Positions 41,991 through 51,000 are shown, numbered from the stretch's first letter. The stretch: DNA of 64,000 nucleotides from Halorussus ruber (GCF_004765785.1 NZ_ML219769.1:62001-126000), one strand, 5' to 3'. The notes: a model not told the origin generated them from the sequence alone. A program made the numbers and translations.

Positions 41991-42261
41991 TCGTGAAATG
42001 TTCAAACATTGTAGACCGTTCAGACTATGTGCGGTGTTTGGAGCGTTTACACAGTCTCAGTACGGCTCTATAATGCTTCCGACGCTCGACCGATTTTCGA
42101 CAGTCCGTAAGGTCCGAAACCTGTACAATTTTCACACATTGTAGAAATTCTAAACTGTCCAGAAACTTTGGAGGGTGGGGTCAAATCAGCGTGGGCGTTC
42201 AGGGCGGAAGGTGCCAACCAGAGGACAAAACTGATACCGGGCGGCTCGGAATCGGCGGACG

Positions 42262-43527
42262 ATGGTCCTCCACACGCGACGCGACGCACTCAAGACCCTC
42301 CCGGCGCTCGCGGTCGGTCTCTCCGGTTGTAGCAGCCTCCGCGGGTTCACGGGCGACGACGACGGCCTTCCGACGCCGACGGCGTGGCGAACCCACCTCA
42401 GAAAGTCAACCCCCGGCGTCGAACCACCAGACAGTCCGCTCGTCTTCGGCTCGCGCAGTCACCACCGCGACGACCCGATGATTGCCGGAATCGACCCCGA
42501 GACGGGCGAACAACGGTGGGGAGTCTCCGCCGAGGAGGGTCGGAGCTCGCCGGTCGGCGCGGACGAGCAGTTCGCCTACGTGTTCTCGAAGGCAGAGAAG
42601 GTCTTCGCTGTCGATTACCGAAAGGGCGAAATCGCTTGGAAGACGGGGATTCGGGCACTCGACCGGGCCGACCCCGGCGCGGTCCAGTTCGCGCCGGTCC
42701 CGGCCGGTGAGAGCGTGGTGGTTCCCGCCTCCGGGACCGAGGACGACGTGCCCGACCGACTCGTCGCGTTCGCCGCGGCCGACGGCGAGCGCCGGTACAG
42801 CCACGACCTCCCGGCCTCGATTGCGGGAGCGCCCGCCGCGGACCACGGCAGCGGGGGAGAAGGAGACGACGGCCGAGAAGTCGGCGTCATCGTGCCGCTC
42901 CTCGACGGGACGCTCCGGCGCGTGGACGCCAGCGGAACGGAGCAATGGAAGGTAGAAGTCGGCGCGCCGATGTCGGGCGTGACGGTGGCTGACGGCACGG
43001 CCTACGTCGGAAGCGCGACCGAGGAGTTGCTGGCGTTCGACGCCGGAACCGGCGACCTGCGCTGGCGCGGGGCGTTGCAGAACGCGGTCTTCACGCCCCC
43101 GCTGGTCGCCGACGGCCGGGTGTTCGTCGGCGGGGCGGACTACTACCTGTATGCGTTCGACGCCCAGACGGGCGAGCGACGCTGGCGGACCGAGACCGCC
43201 AACGCGATAACGTCCGGGCCGACGCTAGTCGGTGGGACGACGATGGCAGACGGGCCAACGACGGACGGTGGGACGACGCTTCCCGACGCGAAGCTGGTGA
43301 CGCTGGTCGGCGGCGACGTGCGACAGCGAGGCACCAGCGGGACGGTTCCCTTCTCGCCGACGGTTCTGTACGTCCACGACACCGACGGGACGCTCGTCAG
43401 CGAGTACCGATTCGAGGGCTACACCGACGGCGGGCAGGTGCGCTGGGCCGCGGCAATCGGCGACGGCGTCTACCTCGGCCAGGCGTATCAGTTGGCGCGA
43501 CTCGGCGAGGAGGTGCTGGAGGCGTGA
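42262..43527 (+). CDS. PQQ-like beta-propeller lipoprotein, Tat-exported
   Basis: This 421-aa protein has a Tat lipoprotein leader (HTRRDALKTLPALAVGLSGC; lipobox cysteine 24). Repeated beta-propeller blades follow with the family phrase DPETGEQRWG, GEIAWKTG, GTGDLRWRG and AQTGERRWRT. It is presumably held outside the membrane as a scaffold or a BamB-like factor; no cofactor site is evident. Its stop overlaps the GTG of the next beta-propeller gene. The pair stands between the parA array and the origin. Confidence 0.9.
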   Translation: MVLHTRRDALKTLPALAVGLSGCSSLRGFTGDDDGLPTPTAWRTHLRKSTPGVEPPDSPLVFGSRSHHRDDPMIAGIDPETGEQRWGVSAEEGRSSPVGADEQFAYVFSKAEKVFAVDYRKGEIAWKTGIRALDRADPGAVQFAPVPAGESVVVPASGTEDDVPDRLVAFAAADGERRYSHDLPASIAGAPAADHGSGGEGDDGREVGVIVPLLDGTLRRVDASGTEQWKVEVGAPMSGVTVADGTAYVGSATEELLAFDAGTGDLRWRGALQNAVFTPPLVADGRVFVGGADYYLYAFDAQTGERRWRTETANAITSGPTLVGGTTMADGPTTDGGTTLPDAKLVTLVGGDVRQRGTSGTVPFSPTVLYVHDTDGTLVSEYRFEGYTDGGQVRWAAAIGDGVYLGQAYQLARLGEEVLEA

Positions 43528-44888
43528 CGGGAGAGCGTTCGGACCGGTCGGACGGTGAAACGTACGCCTCCCGACGCGAGGTGCTGGGAAGCTACGCCTC
43601 CCGACGCGAACTTCTGGGCAGCATCGCCGCCGCCGGGTCCCTGTCGCTCGCGGGGTGCAGTTCGCTCTCCTCGCTCCGCGAATCAGTCGAGAAATCGCTC
43701 GGCGGAAGCGTCGAACCGACGTGGCGATACGACATCCCGAACGCGAGCGCCGCGAGTCCGCCGGTCGTCGCCGACGGGCAGGTCCTCGTCGGCGCGCAGG
43801 ACAAGGCGCTCCACGGCATCCGCGCGAGTGACGGCACGGCCGAGTTCCGGGTCGAGACCGGAGGCCCCATCGAGGCGCGTCCGGCAGTTCCGGAACGGGG
43901 CGGCCCCTACCACGTCCACAGCACCGACGGAGACCTCTATACCGTCAATCCTACAGGAGAACGTCTGTGGCACCGCGAAGGCCTCGACGAGCGCCGGACA
44001 ATCGCCCGCGCCGGGTCGCTCCTCGTGGACCTCGACCCCTACTCTCGAAGCGACGACGAGCGAGTTCGCGGGTTCGACGCCGAGACTGGCGAGAAGCGAT
44101 TCGAGCGGCCCGTCGCCAACTCCTACCGGACTGCGGGCCTGACCGCGGATTTGTTCGCGGTGCAGGTGCCAGCAGACCTCGAAACGCGCGTCGCCGCGCT
44201 GTCGCCGAGCGACGGAAGCGTTCGCTGGCAGACGGAAGCGTGGTCGTCGTACCCGACTGTCGTTGCCGAGGACGAACTCGTCATCGTCGCGCGGAGAGCG
44301 ACGGACGGATACGGGTCGGTGACGGGGTCTGTGGTGGCGGCGTACGAACCAGACGACGGGAGCGTCCTGTGGCGAGCGCGCCTCGACAAGGAAATCGACG
44401 GACTGCCGCGACTCGGCCCGCAGGTGTACGTCGTCGTTCACAACGAGGACTACTCGAACGAGGAGGTAGTCGCGCTGAATCGCCAGACCGGCGAGGTCGT
44501 CTGGCGCGCGAGTGCCGGGTACGACGTCGAGAGCATCGAACCGACCGCCGACGCGGTGTTCGTCGGGAGCGAGGTCAACGACCCGGACGGCGGAAGCCTC
44601 GCGCGGGTGGACTGCTTCGGCCTCGACGGGACCCGGCGCTGGAAGGTCGTCACCGACGCGCCGACCGTGGACGAGTTGGTCGCCGTCGGCGCGGTCGTCG
44701 TGGTCTCCGCCGAACGAGAGTTAGTCGCAGTCGCGCCCGACTCCGGGGAGACCCGGTGGCGCTACGAACCCGAGTCGCACAGTCGGCTCGCCTTGGCGAC
44801 GGCGAATCGGGGGGCGACAGACGAGTCGCTGTACGTTTCGTACGTGGATGCCGGTGCGGTCGCGGAGTTCCCGACGGGCGGTCGGTAG
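43524..44888 (+). CDS. PQQ-like beta-propeller lipoprotein with duplicated Tat motif
   Basis: This 454-aa protein uses a GTG start overlapping the upstream stop (GTGA). The leader contains the twin-arginine motif twice: YASRREVLGS then YASRRELLGS, followed by the hydrophobic stretch and lipobox SLAGC. The mature part has beta-propeller blades (GTAEFRVETG, GEKRFERP, GSVRWQTE, GEVVWRAS, GETRWRYE). The duplication comes from a 30-bp direct repeat at 43563-43622. It is probably exported with its partner to the outer face of the membrane. Confidence 0.9.
   Translation: MTGERSDRSDGETYASRREVLGSYASRRELLGSIAAAGSLSLAGCSSLSSLRESVEKSLGGSVEPTWRYDIPNASAASPPVVADGQVLVGAQDKALHGIRASDGTAEFRVETGGPIEARPAVPERGGPYHVHSTDGDLYTVNPTGERLWHREGLDERRTIARAGSLLVDLDPYSRSDDERVRGFDAETGEKRFERPVANSYRTAGLTADLFAVQVPADLETRVAALSPSDGSVRWQTEAWSSYPTVVAEDELVIVARRATDGYGSVTGSVVAAYEPDDGSVLWRARLDKEIDGLPRLGPQVYVVVHNEDYSNEEVVALNRQTGEVVWRASAGYDVESIEPTADAVFVGSEVNDPDGGSLARVDCFGLDGTRRWKVVTDAPTVDELVAVGAVVVVSAERELVAVAPDSGETRWRYEPESHSRLALATANRGATDESLYVSYVDAGAVAEFPTGGR
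43563..43622 (+). repeat. two tandem 30-bp copies doubling the Tat motif
   Basis: TACGCCTCCCGACGCGA is found at the start of each 30-bp copy (43563-43592 and 43593-43622). The two differ at only a few bases, so the duplication is recent. It gives two SRRE(V/L)LGS Tat boxes in one signal. Confidence 0.9.
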
Positions 44889-44910
44889 TCGCCGGTGTCT
44901 CTTTTCTCCC

Positions 44911-44936
44911 CCACACCGGATTTCAAATGAAATTGG
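44911..44936 (+). promoter_or_regulatory. ORB-like box 1
   Basis: CCACACCGGATTTCAAATG followed by AAATTGG. The left group faces inward. Its core TTTCAAATGAAA is nearly self-complementary, and the ACACCGG end gives it direction. It lies 23 bp after the beta-propeller stop. Confidence 0.75.
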
Positions 44937-45084
44937 TTTGAAGTGAGTGGGTAGGATGTAGTTTGAAGTGGGCGGGTGGGATGGGGTGAGCGGGTGAGAT
45001 GGGGGTGAGCGGGTGGGATGGAGTGAGCGGGAGGAAGTCGAGACGACGAAATCAGACGAGAAGGGGTCGCTCTGAATGAGGGGA

Positions 45085-45110
45085 CCCACACCGGATTTCA
45101 AATGAATTGG
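45085..45110 (+). promoter_or_regulatory. ORB-like box 2
   Basis: CCCACACCGGATTTCAAATG followed by AATTGG. It repeats box 1 almost exactly, 174 bp further on, in the same orientation. Confidence 0.8.
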
Positions 45111-45238
45111 CGGTGAAGAAGGGTCGGGGTTCTGGTGTCGGGGAGGCCAGAGCGAGTTCCATGGCGGTTTTCACTTAAATGGTCGAATTGGAAGGCGTGA
45201 ATATCACGTCGTCTGCTGTGCTGGCTTCTCTACATTCG

Positions 45239-45292
45239 TTTCTCTTACTACTACTTTACCTAAACAGTTAATTATATAATAACGCGAAGTGA
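45239..45292. other. AT-rich unwinding element of the origin
   Basis: A stretch ending TTAATTATATAATAACG lies between the two inverted box groups, the lowest-GC part of the origin. It is the probable site of DNA unwinding; a start point at the single nucleotide level cannot be read from sequence. Confidence 0.6.
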
Positions 45293-45423
45293 GCGATAGC
45301 TCTCCATCTGAAACGAAAACTCGCGTTCCGTAGTCTCAAACTGCTATTTGCCGGTGTTTCGGCCGCTCCCGAGTTCTCGCGCACGCCGACCCGGCCTCCA
45401 CCCCTCCCCGCCGCAAAATCGGA

Positions 45424-45446
45424 TTTCATTTGAAATCTGGTGTGTG
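45424..45446 (-). promoter_or_regulatory. ORB-like box 3 (inverted)
   Basis: TTTCATTTGAAATCTGG then TGTGTG. It is the inverse of boxes 1 and 2 with one change (CTGG for CCGG), first box of the right group. Confidence 0.78.
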
Positions 45447-45596
45447 TGTGTCGGCCGAGTTCCTTCCGCTCGCCCTCAAGTTCACTCCTCACCTTTGACT
45501 TTACTCCTCGCCTCCGATTTCACCCTCGACTTCATCTCACCCTCAACTTCACTTCACCCTCAACGTTACTTCACCCCGACTTCACCTCGCCCTCGA

Positions 45597-45618
45597 CTTC
45601 ATTTGAAACCCGGTGTCG
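45597..45618 (-). promoter_or_regulatory. ORB-like box 4 (inverted)
   Basis: CTTCATTTGAAACCCGGTG then TCG. It lies 173 bp after box 3, the same spacing as between boxes 1 and 2. Confidence 0.78.
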
Positions 45619-45810
45619 AACCTGATGTATTCTATCCATGACCTGTTGCAGAACGCCCACGAAGGACGACCGGGAAAACATCCACGAACGACGACTAAAA
45701 AAGGCGGACACGGAAACAGTTGGTTCTGCGAGCAGACAACCGCTCGAACCTCCTCTCGCGCTGAAAACACCTCGATACCGAGACTTCCCCGACGAGAAAG
45801 AACTAAGGCG

Positions 45811-45832
45811 ATTTCATTTGAAATCCGGTGTA
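45811..45832 (-). promoter_or_regulatory. ORB-like box 5, overlapping the orc1 start
   Basis: ATTTCATTTGAAATCCGGTG then TA of the start codon context TATGG. The box runs into the ATG of orc1/cdc6, so binding of Orc1 there should repress its own gene. Confidence 0.82.
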
Positions 45833-47211
45833 TGGCCGACAGCGTAGACCAACGAACGCTCGGCGAGTACGCCGCCGAACACGGGGCCGTCGCTCACTCG
45901 CGGACCGAACAGCGCGACGACCCCCTCTCAGTCCTCAACGAGGAGGACCCCATCTTCACCGACGAGAGCCTGCTCCGAATCGACCACGTGCCGAATCAGG
46001 ACAAAATCGTCGGCCGAAACCGGCAAATCGAGACCGTCGCGCGCCGCCTCAAATCGACGCTCGACGGCGGGTCCGGCAAGGGCACGCTCCTGCTCGGCAA
46101 ATCCGGGTCCGGAAAGACGCTCGTCACGCGGTACGTCAGTCGGGAAGTCGAACAGCGAGCGCGGGACAACGACGTCCGAGTCGGGCGCGCAATCGTGGAC
46201 TGCGGCCAGCGCCGCTCCGAAACCCAGACCGTCATCAACCTCGCCAAATCGCTCAACCGACCGGACGAGACCGGCGTCTCCATTCCCGCCTCGGGCATCG
46301 CCACCGGGGCGTACTACGACCGCCTCTGGGACATCATCAACCAACTCTACGACGCCGTCATCGTGGTGCTGGACGAAATCGACCGCCTCGCGCCCAACGA
46401 CGAGTTCAACACGGGTATGCCCCCAGAGGAGGCCGACGACAGCAAACTCCTCATGCAACTCTCGCGCGCTGGCGAGGAGAACGACATCGACGCGGGGATG
46501 ACGGTGCTGGGCATCAGCAACGACCTGAAGTACGGCGACCGACTCGACACGCGCGTCGAGAGTTCCTTCTCGCCCGACGAAATCGTCTTCCCCGCCTACG
46601 ACGCCAACCAACTCGGCGAAATCCTCGAACGACGGCGCGACGCCTTCAAGGACGGGGTCCTCTCGGACGACGTGATTCCGCTCTGCTCGGCGTTCTCCGC
46701 GCAGGAACACGGCGACGCCCGGCGCGCGCTCGACCTCTTTCGCCTCTCGGGCGAAATCGCCCGCGACGAGGACGCCGACGAGGTCCGCGAGGAACACGTC
46801 CGCTCGGCGAACGACGACGCCGAGGTCACGCGCATCCGGGACCTGATTCGGGGCTGTCCGACGCAGGCCAAAATCGCCATCGCCTCGCTGGCCGCGATGG
46901 ACGAGTTCACCGACCGGTCGTACTTCAAAGCGACCGAGATGTACCGCGTCTATCGGGCCTTCGCGCAGGCCATCAACGTGGACGAACTCGGCCAGAAGCG
47001 CATCACCGACCAGCTCCGGGAGTACGAGACGCTCAAAATCATCGACATGGACCGCACCAGCGACGGCTACCGCGAGGGCACCTACCTCAAACTCTCGCTA
47101 CTCGACGACTCGAACCTCATCCTCCAGTCGGTCGGCCTCGACAGCAGACTCGCGGACATCCCCATCGGCGGCGACATGCGCCGGGAAATCGTCAAGCTGG
47201 TCGAATCCTGA
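45832..47211 (+). CDS. orc1/cdc6: Orc1/Cdc6 replication initiator
   Basis: This 459-aa initiator is an AAA+ ATPase with Walker A GKSGSGKT (89-96), Walker B VVLDEID (D181, E182), sensor 1 LGISNDLKYGDRLDTRVESSF and the helical lid (HGDARRALDLFRLSGE). A C-terminal winged helix for ORB binding follows (about 350-455, TEMYRVYRAFAQAINVD.., ITDQLREYETLKIIDMD). It binds the ORB boxes upstream and loads the MCM helicase. ATG at 45832 follows box 5 directly. An upstream frame to 45613 is open but runs through box 4-5 DNA and is not coding. Confidence 0.95.
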   Translation: MADSVDQRTLGEYAAEHGAVAHSRTEQRDDPLSVLNEEDPIFTDESLLRIDHVPNQDKIVGRNRQIETVARRLKSTLDGGSGKGTLLLGKSGSGKTLVTRYVSREVEQRARDNDVRVGRAIVDCGQRRSETQTVINLAKSLNRPDETGVSIPASGIATGAYYDRLWDIINQLYDAVIVVLDEIDRLAPNDEFNTGMPPEEADDSKLLMQLSRAGEENDIDAGMTVLGISNDLKYGDRLDTRVESSFSPDEIVFPAYDANQLGEILERRRDAFKDGVLSDDVIPLCSAFSAQEHGDARRALDLFRLSGEIARDEDADEVREEHVRSANDDAEVTRIRDLIRGCPTQAKIAIASLAAMDEFTDRSYFKATEMYRVYRAFAQAINVDELGQKRITDQLREYETLKIIDMDRTSDGYREGTYLKLSLLDDSNLILQSVGLDSRLADIPIGGDMRREIVKLVES

Positions 47212-47484
47212 ATTCGGGGCGCAGTCCTCATTCGGGGCGCAGTCCTCCCGAGAAGGTCCAGTTTGGGTAGTGGTGACGGGATACCAGCCCGGGATGACAG
47301 GCGATAGCTGACTCCCGTTCAGCGCGCCCTCCATTTCGGTATGCTATAACACACCAGAATAATACTTTGCCATCCGGCAATTACACGCGAGCGATAGGGA
47401 TGCTTCTCTCGGTGCATTCCGCACTGAGCGAAAAACTCTGAAAGATAGACTCCGACCGACGTTTCCGCCAACGTCTCCCCCGCG
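47212..47484. other. intergenic region after orc1
   Basis: There is no gene here. Just after the orc1 stop there are two exact tandem 18-bp copies of ATTCGGGGCGCAGTCCTC. An AT-rich tract near 47340-47380 could end transcription from both sides. Confidence 0.5.
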
Positions 47485-47676
47485 CTACGACGTGTCGAAC
47501 GTCAACGCGCCGCCGCACTCCGGACACTTTGGCGGCAAGTCGTCGCCGAGTTCGACCGTGTACGCGCAATCGACGCAGGTGACGCGCTCGCGCCGTCCGC
47601 GTCCCGACGAGGAGTCCTTCGGCTTCTCGACGGTCGGGTGGGAGAGTCCAATCGGCGGTGAGTCGCTCGCGGCCAT
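47485..47676 (-). CDS. small zinc-ribbon protein
   Basis: This 63-aa protein has one CxxC...CxxC set, CVDCAYTVELGDDLPPKC then PECGG, forming a zinc ribbon at about 34-56. The basic stretch SSGRGRRERVT precedes it. Haloarchaea have many such single zinc-finger proteins, often with regulatory or RNA/DNA-binding roles; the function here is unknown. ATG at 47676 (MAASDSPPIG) fits; an AT-rich upstream (47700-47760) holds its promoter. Confidence 0.8.
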   Translation of the reverse strand: MAASDSPPIGLSHPTVEKPKDSSSGRGRRERVTCVDCAYTVELGDDLPPKCPECGGALTFDTS

Positions 47677-48012
47677 AGACGAATGGACGGTCTGGACCCG
47701 TAAATATGTTCCATAGCGGATAGCATATAGTAAAACCATAGCGCATTCGCTAGAGTAATCTTAAATTCGTTAAAACCCGCCGACCCGCGCTCGGGGCGTC
47801 GGTTTCCCGGTTTCACCTGTTCGACGGGTTCGGGCCAGAGGAGGACTGTCGGAGGACTGCCAATCGTGGTTCCGGTGTTCTCCTCGGCTAGACCACAGTC
47901 TGTGGTCTCTTAGCAATGTTATTATGTTCGTAGATTGTCTGTATGCTCTGGAAACAAATGGAATCATTTGCGTGGTGGTCTTTTGCGGATGCGTCAGGAT
48001 ATGTTCCACCGC
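47677..48012. other. intergenic region at the trailer side of the CRISPR array
   Basis: No gene is seen in this 336-bp gap. Two hairpins stand out: GACCACAG-T-CTGTGGTC (47891-47907) and CAAATG-GAAT-CATTTG (47954-47969), the second followed by GGTGGTCTTTTGC. They may end transcription of the array, which is read toward this side. AT-rich DNA at 47700-47760 carries the zinc-ribbon promoter. Confidence 0.5.
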
Positions 48013-51000
48013 GGGTGACTCCTCGGAGAGTTCTGCTGAAACTGGGAGAACCCGCCCGAGTACGCGACCCAGAAGGCTTCAAACCCACAAGGGTTCTCCT
48101 GAAACTTGCACCACGCGCCCGCGCTTCGCCACCCAAACGAGGCTTCAAACCCACAAGGGTTCTGCTGAAACGTGGCCGTACTCGGCGGGCGCGGAGCCTT
48201 CACCCGAGCTTCAAACCCACAAGGGTTCTGCTGAAACGTATGCGTCGTCGGGCCGGAACAGCGGCCGGTCGAGGCTTCAAACCCACAAGGGTTCTGCTGA
48301 AACACGCCTACCAAGACTTCTGGCTGGAGCAACTCACGCTTCAAACCCACAAGGGTTCTGCTGAAACGGTTATCTTTAGCCCCCAGTCTGTAGACTGCGA
48401 CATGAGCTTCAAACCCACAAGGGTTCTGCTGAAACCGTCTGCGTCGCCAATCTCCGGCTTGTCGCCCCGGCCGCTTCAAACCCACAAGGGTTCTGCTGAA
48501 ACACCAAATCCGGTCAGCCGCCGGACGGCGGACAAGTGCTTCAAACCCACAAGGGTTCTGCTGAAACCTCGATTTCTTCGCCAACTGCCGGAGCGCCAAC
48601 GTGCTTCAAACCCACAAGGGTTCTGCTGAAACCACGTCTACCACATGACCGGCGGCGCGGCGAGCCTCGCTTCAAACCCACAAGGGTTCTGCTGAAACAC
48701 GTGCAGGCTGGCGCGCCGACCGACCCGGTCGAGGGCGCTTCAAACCCACAAGGGTTCTGCTGAAACTCGCGCGAGAACATCGAACTCGGGTTGCAGATTG
48801 CGCTTCAAACCCACAAGGGTTCTGCTGAAACCGTCTCCGTGGACGCTATCGGGCAACTCCACGGGCTTCAAACCCACAAGGGTTCTGCTGAAACCCGCGA
48901 GACCGACCGGGAGTGGCCCGACGACCTGCTTCAAACCCACAAGGGTTCTGCTGAAACCGTCTCCGTGGACGCTATCGGGCAACTCCACGGGCTTCAAACC
49001 CACAAGGGTTCTGCTGAAACCGAGACCGACTCGCGGGGCCTCTACAAGGAGGTGCTGCTTCAAACCCACAAGGGTTCTGCTGAAACAGGGGACGCGACCT
49101 CCTCGACGGGGGTATGCGACCCGGCTTCAAACCCACAAGGGTTCTGCTGAAACACCGGCGTGACCGGCGCACAGGGCAACTACGGGGGAGCTTCAAACCC
49201 ACAAGGGTTCTGCTGAAACAGGACTACGTCGTATGAACGCTCGATTCCGGGCCGCTTCAAACCCACAAGGGTTCTGCTGAAACGACGGCCGGGCTTCGCG
49301 TACGGCGCGAGTGCGGCCTGCTTCAAACCCACAAGGGTTCTGCTGAAACATTCGGTCCGTGGCCACGACTATGGGACGCGACATACCGCTTCAAACCCAC
49401 AAGGGTTCTGCTGAAACAGGTGAAGCACGAATGAATTCGACCCAACCGCGTAAGCTTCAAACCCACAAGGGTTCTGCTGAAACCGGCGGGGGTGGTCCCG
49501 GCCTTCTCGACGGTCCCGCGGCTTCAAACCCACAAGGGTTCTGCTGAAACTGGCAGGGGATCGAGGTTGCGAACGTCTGGCCGAAGGCTTCAAACCCACA
49601 AGGGTTCTGCTGAAACGGACCACGCTCCGTGTTCTCGGTCGGTCCGGTCTTGGCTTCAAACCCACAAGGGTTCTGCTGAAACGCTGTATCCCTCTTGTCG
49701 TCTAGTCACCGGCTAGCACGCTTCAAACCCACAAGGGTTCTGCTGAAACACCGTCCCGAGGGTCCGGAACGGGATTGTGTCTCCCGCTTCAAACCCACAA
49801 GGGTTCTGCTGAAACCGCCAACAGCACCGCGAAGTCCTCGTCGTACGCGCTGCTTCAAACCCACAAGGGTTCTGCTGAAACCTGCTGTCGCATACTCGGA
49901 CTGACACCTATCGAGCTTCAAACCCACAAGGGTTCTGCTGAAACAAATTCACCCGAACCCCCCACCGAGATTACCGTTTGCTTCAAACCCACAAGGGTTC
50001 TGCTGAAACTTGTGGTTCGTCGGGACTTGTCCCCCGAGATGGGAGCTTCAAACCCACAAGGGTTCTGCTGAAACCCGTGAACGGGTGGATTGCTGAGCGG
50101 GGCGGATTCAACGCTTCAAACCCACAAGGGTTCTGCTGAAACATCGGGGGCGAAACCGGCGCGGGCAAAAGTGTCCTCGGCTTCAAACCCACAAGGGTTC
50201 TGCTGAAACAGACGTGCGCGACCGGTTGGACTCGGACCCATCGGGGCTTCAAACCCACAAGGGTTCTGCTGAAACCGGTACTGCTGGCGGATCTCGTCGC
50301 GGGGGATGCCGTGGCTTCAAACCCACAAGGGTTCTGCTGAAACGCCGCACGATGACCCGGAAGACCCACACGAGGCCGCTTCAAACCCACAAGGGTTCTG
50401 CTGAAACCTCGTCGTCCCGCTGGTGTTCTCGGCGTCCTCGGTGCTTCAAACCCACAAGGGTTCTGCTGAAACGCGAGTAGCATAACCGTGAATTTCGTGG
50501 AGCAGGGGCTTCAAACCCACAAGGGTTCTGCTGAAACCGGCGTCGCAGGGCTGGCCGGTCGGGCGCTGTCCTCGCTTCAAACCCACAAGGGTTCTGCTGA
50601 AACACGTCGGGTACTGTTGACCTTTCCGCGACCTACACCGCTTCAAACCCACAAGGGTTCTGCTGAAACCGGCCGCCGACGCGAACCCGAGCGCGCGCCA
50701 CCCGTAGCTTCAAACCCACAAGGGTTCTGCTGAAACTAGCGCACGGTGAGATGCTCGGCCGAGTAATTCACCGCTTCAAACCCACAAGGGTTCTGCTGAA
50801 ACCAGTACGGCGCGGAGTACATCATCGAGAACAAACCGCTTCAAACCCACAAGGGTTCTGCTGAAACAACGGCCAGCGACGACGTGCGGATGGTCGAGGT
50901 CGAGCTTCAAACCCACAAGGGTTCTGCTGAAACCCGATTCACGACCGTCTTGTCGGTCGCGGTAGTGTGCTTCAAACCCACAAGGGTTCTGCTGAAACGA

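Larger units (their letters stand above)
41587..42045 (+). repeat. 18-bp degenerate array, block B (upstream of parA)
   Basis: About 25 units at 18-bp spacing have a consensus near TGTGGACATTCCACAACG. Clear runs are 41623-41748 (TGCGGACAGTCGGAAAAC, TGTGGACTGCCTGCGACG and others) and 41812-41901 (TTCGGACATTCCACAACG, TTCAGACACTCCACAATG, TTCGGACAGCTCACGATT). The phase shifts by half a unit (9 bp) at the palindrome near 41790. Weak units may continue to about 42160. Orientation is the same as block A. Confidence 0.88.
44889..45831. other. replication origin region (oriC-like)
   Basis: This 943-bp non-coding region lies directly upstream of orc1/cdc6. It contains five near-identical boxes: two on the left as CACACCGGATTTCAAATG.. 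and three on the right in inverted orientation. Between them is an AT-rich core (45239-45292). G-rich repeats on the left (44940-45035, GTGAGCGGGTGGGAT) face C/T-rich repeats on the right (45476-45600, TTCACCCTCGACTTC). Two inverted ORB groups around an AT-rich element beside the initiator gene is the standard haloarchaeal origin layout. Confidence 0.85.

Noticed and set aside
45613-45831. 73-residue N-terminal extension of Orc1
   Set aside because: It would run through ORB-like box 5, and the fold begins after ATG 45832. The upstream codon use is not haloarchaeal.
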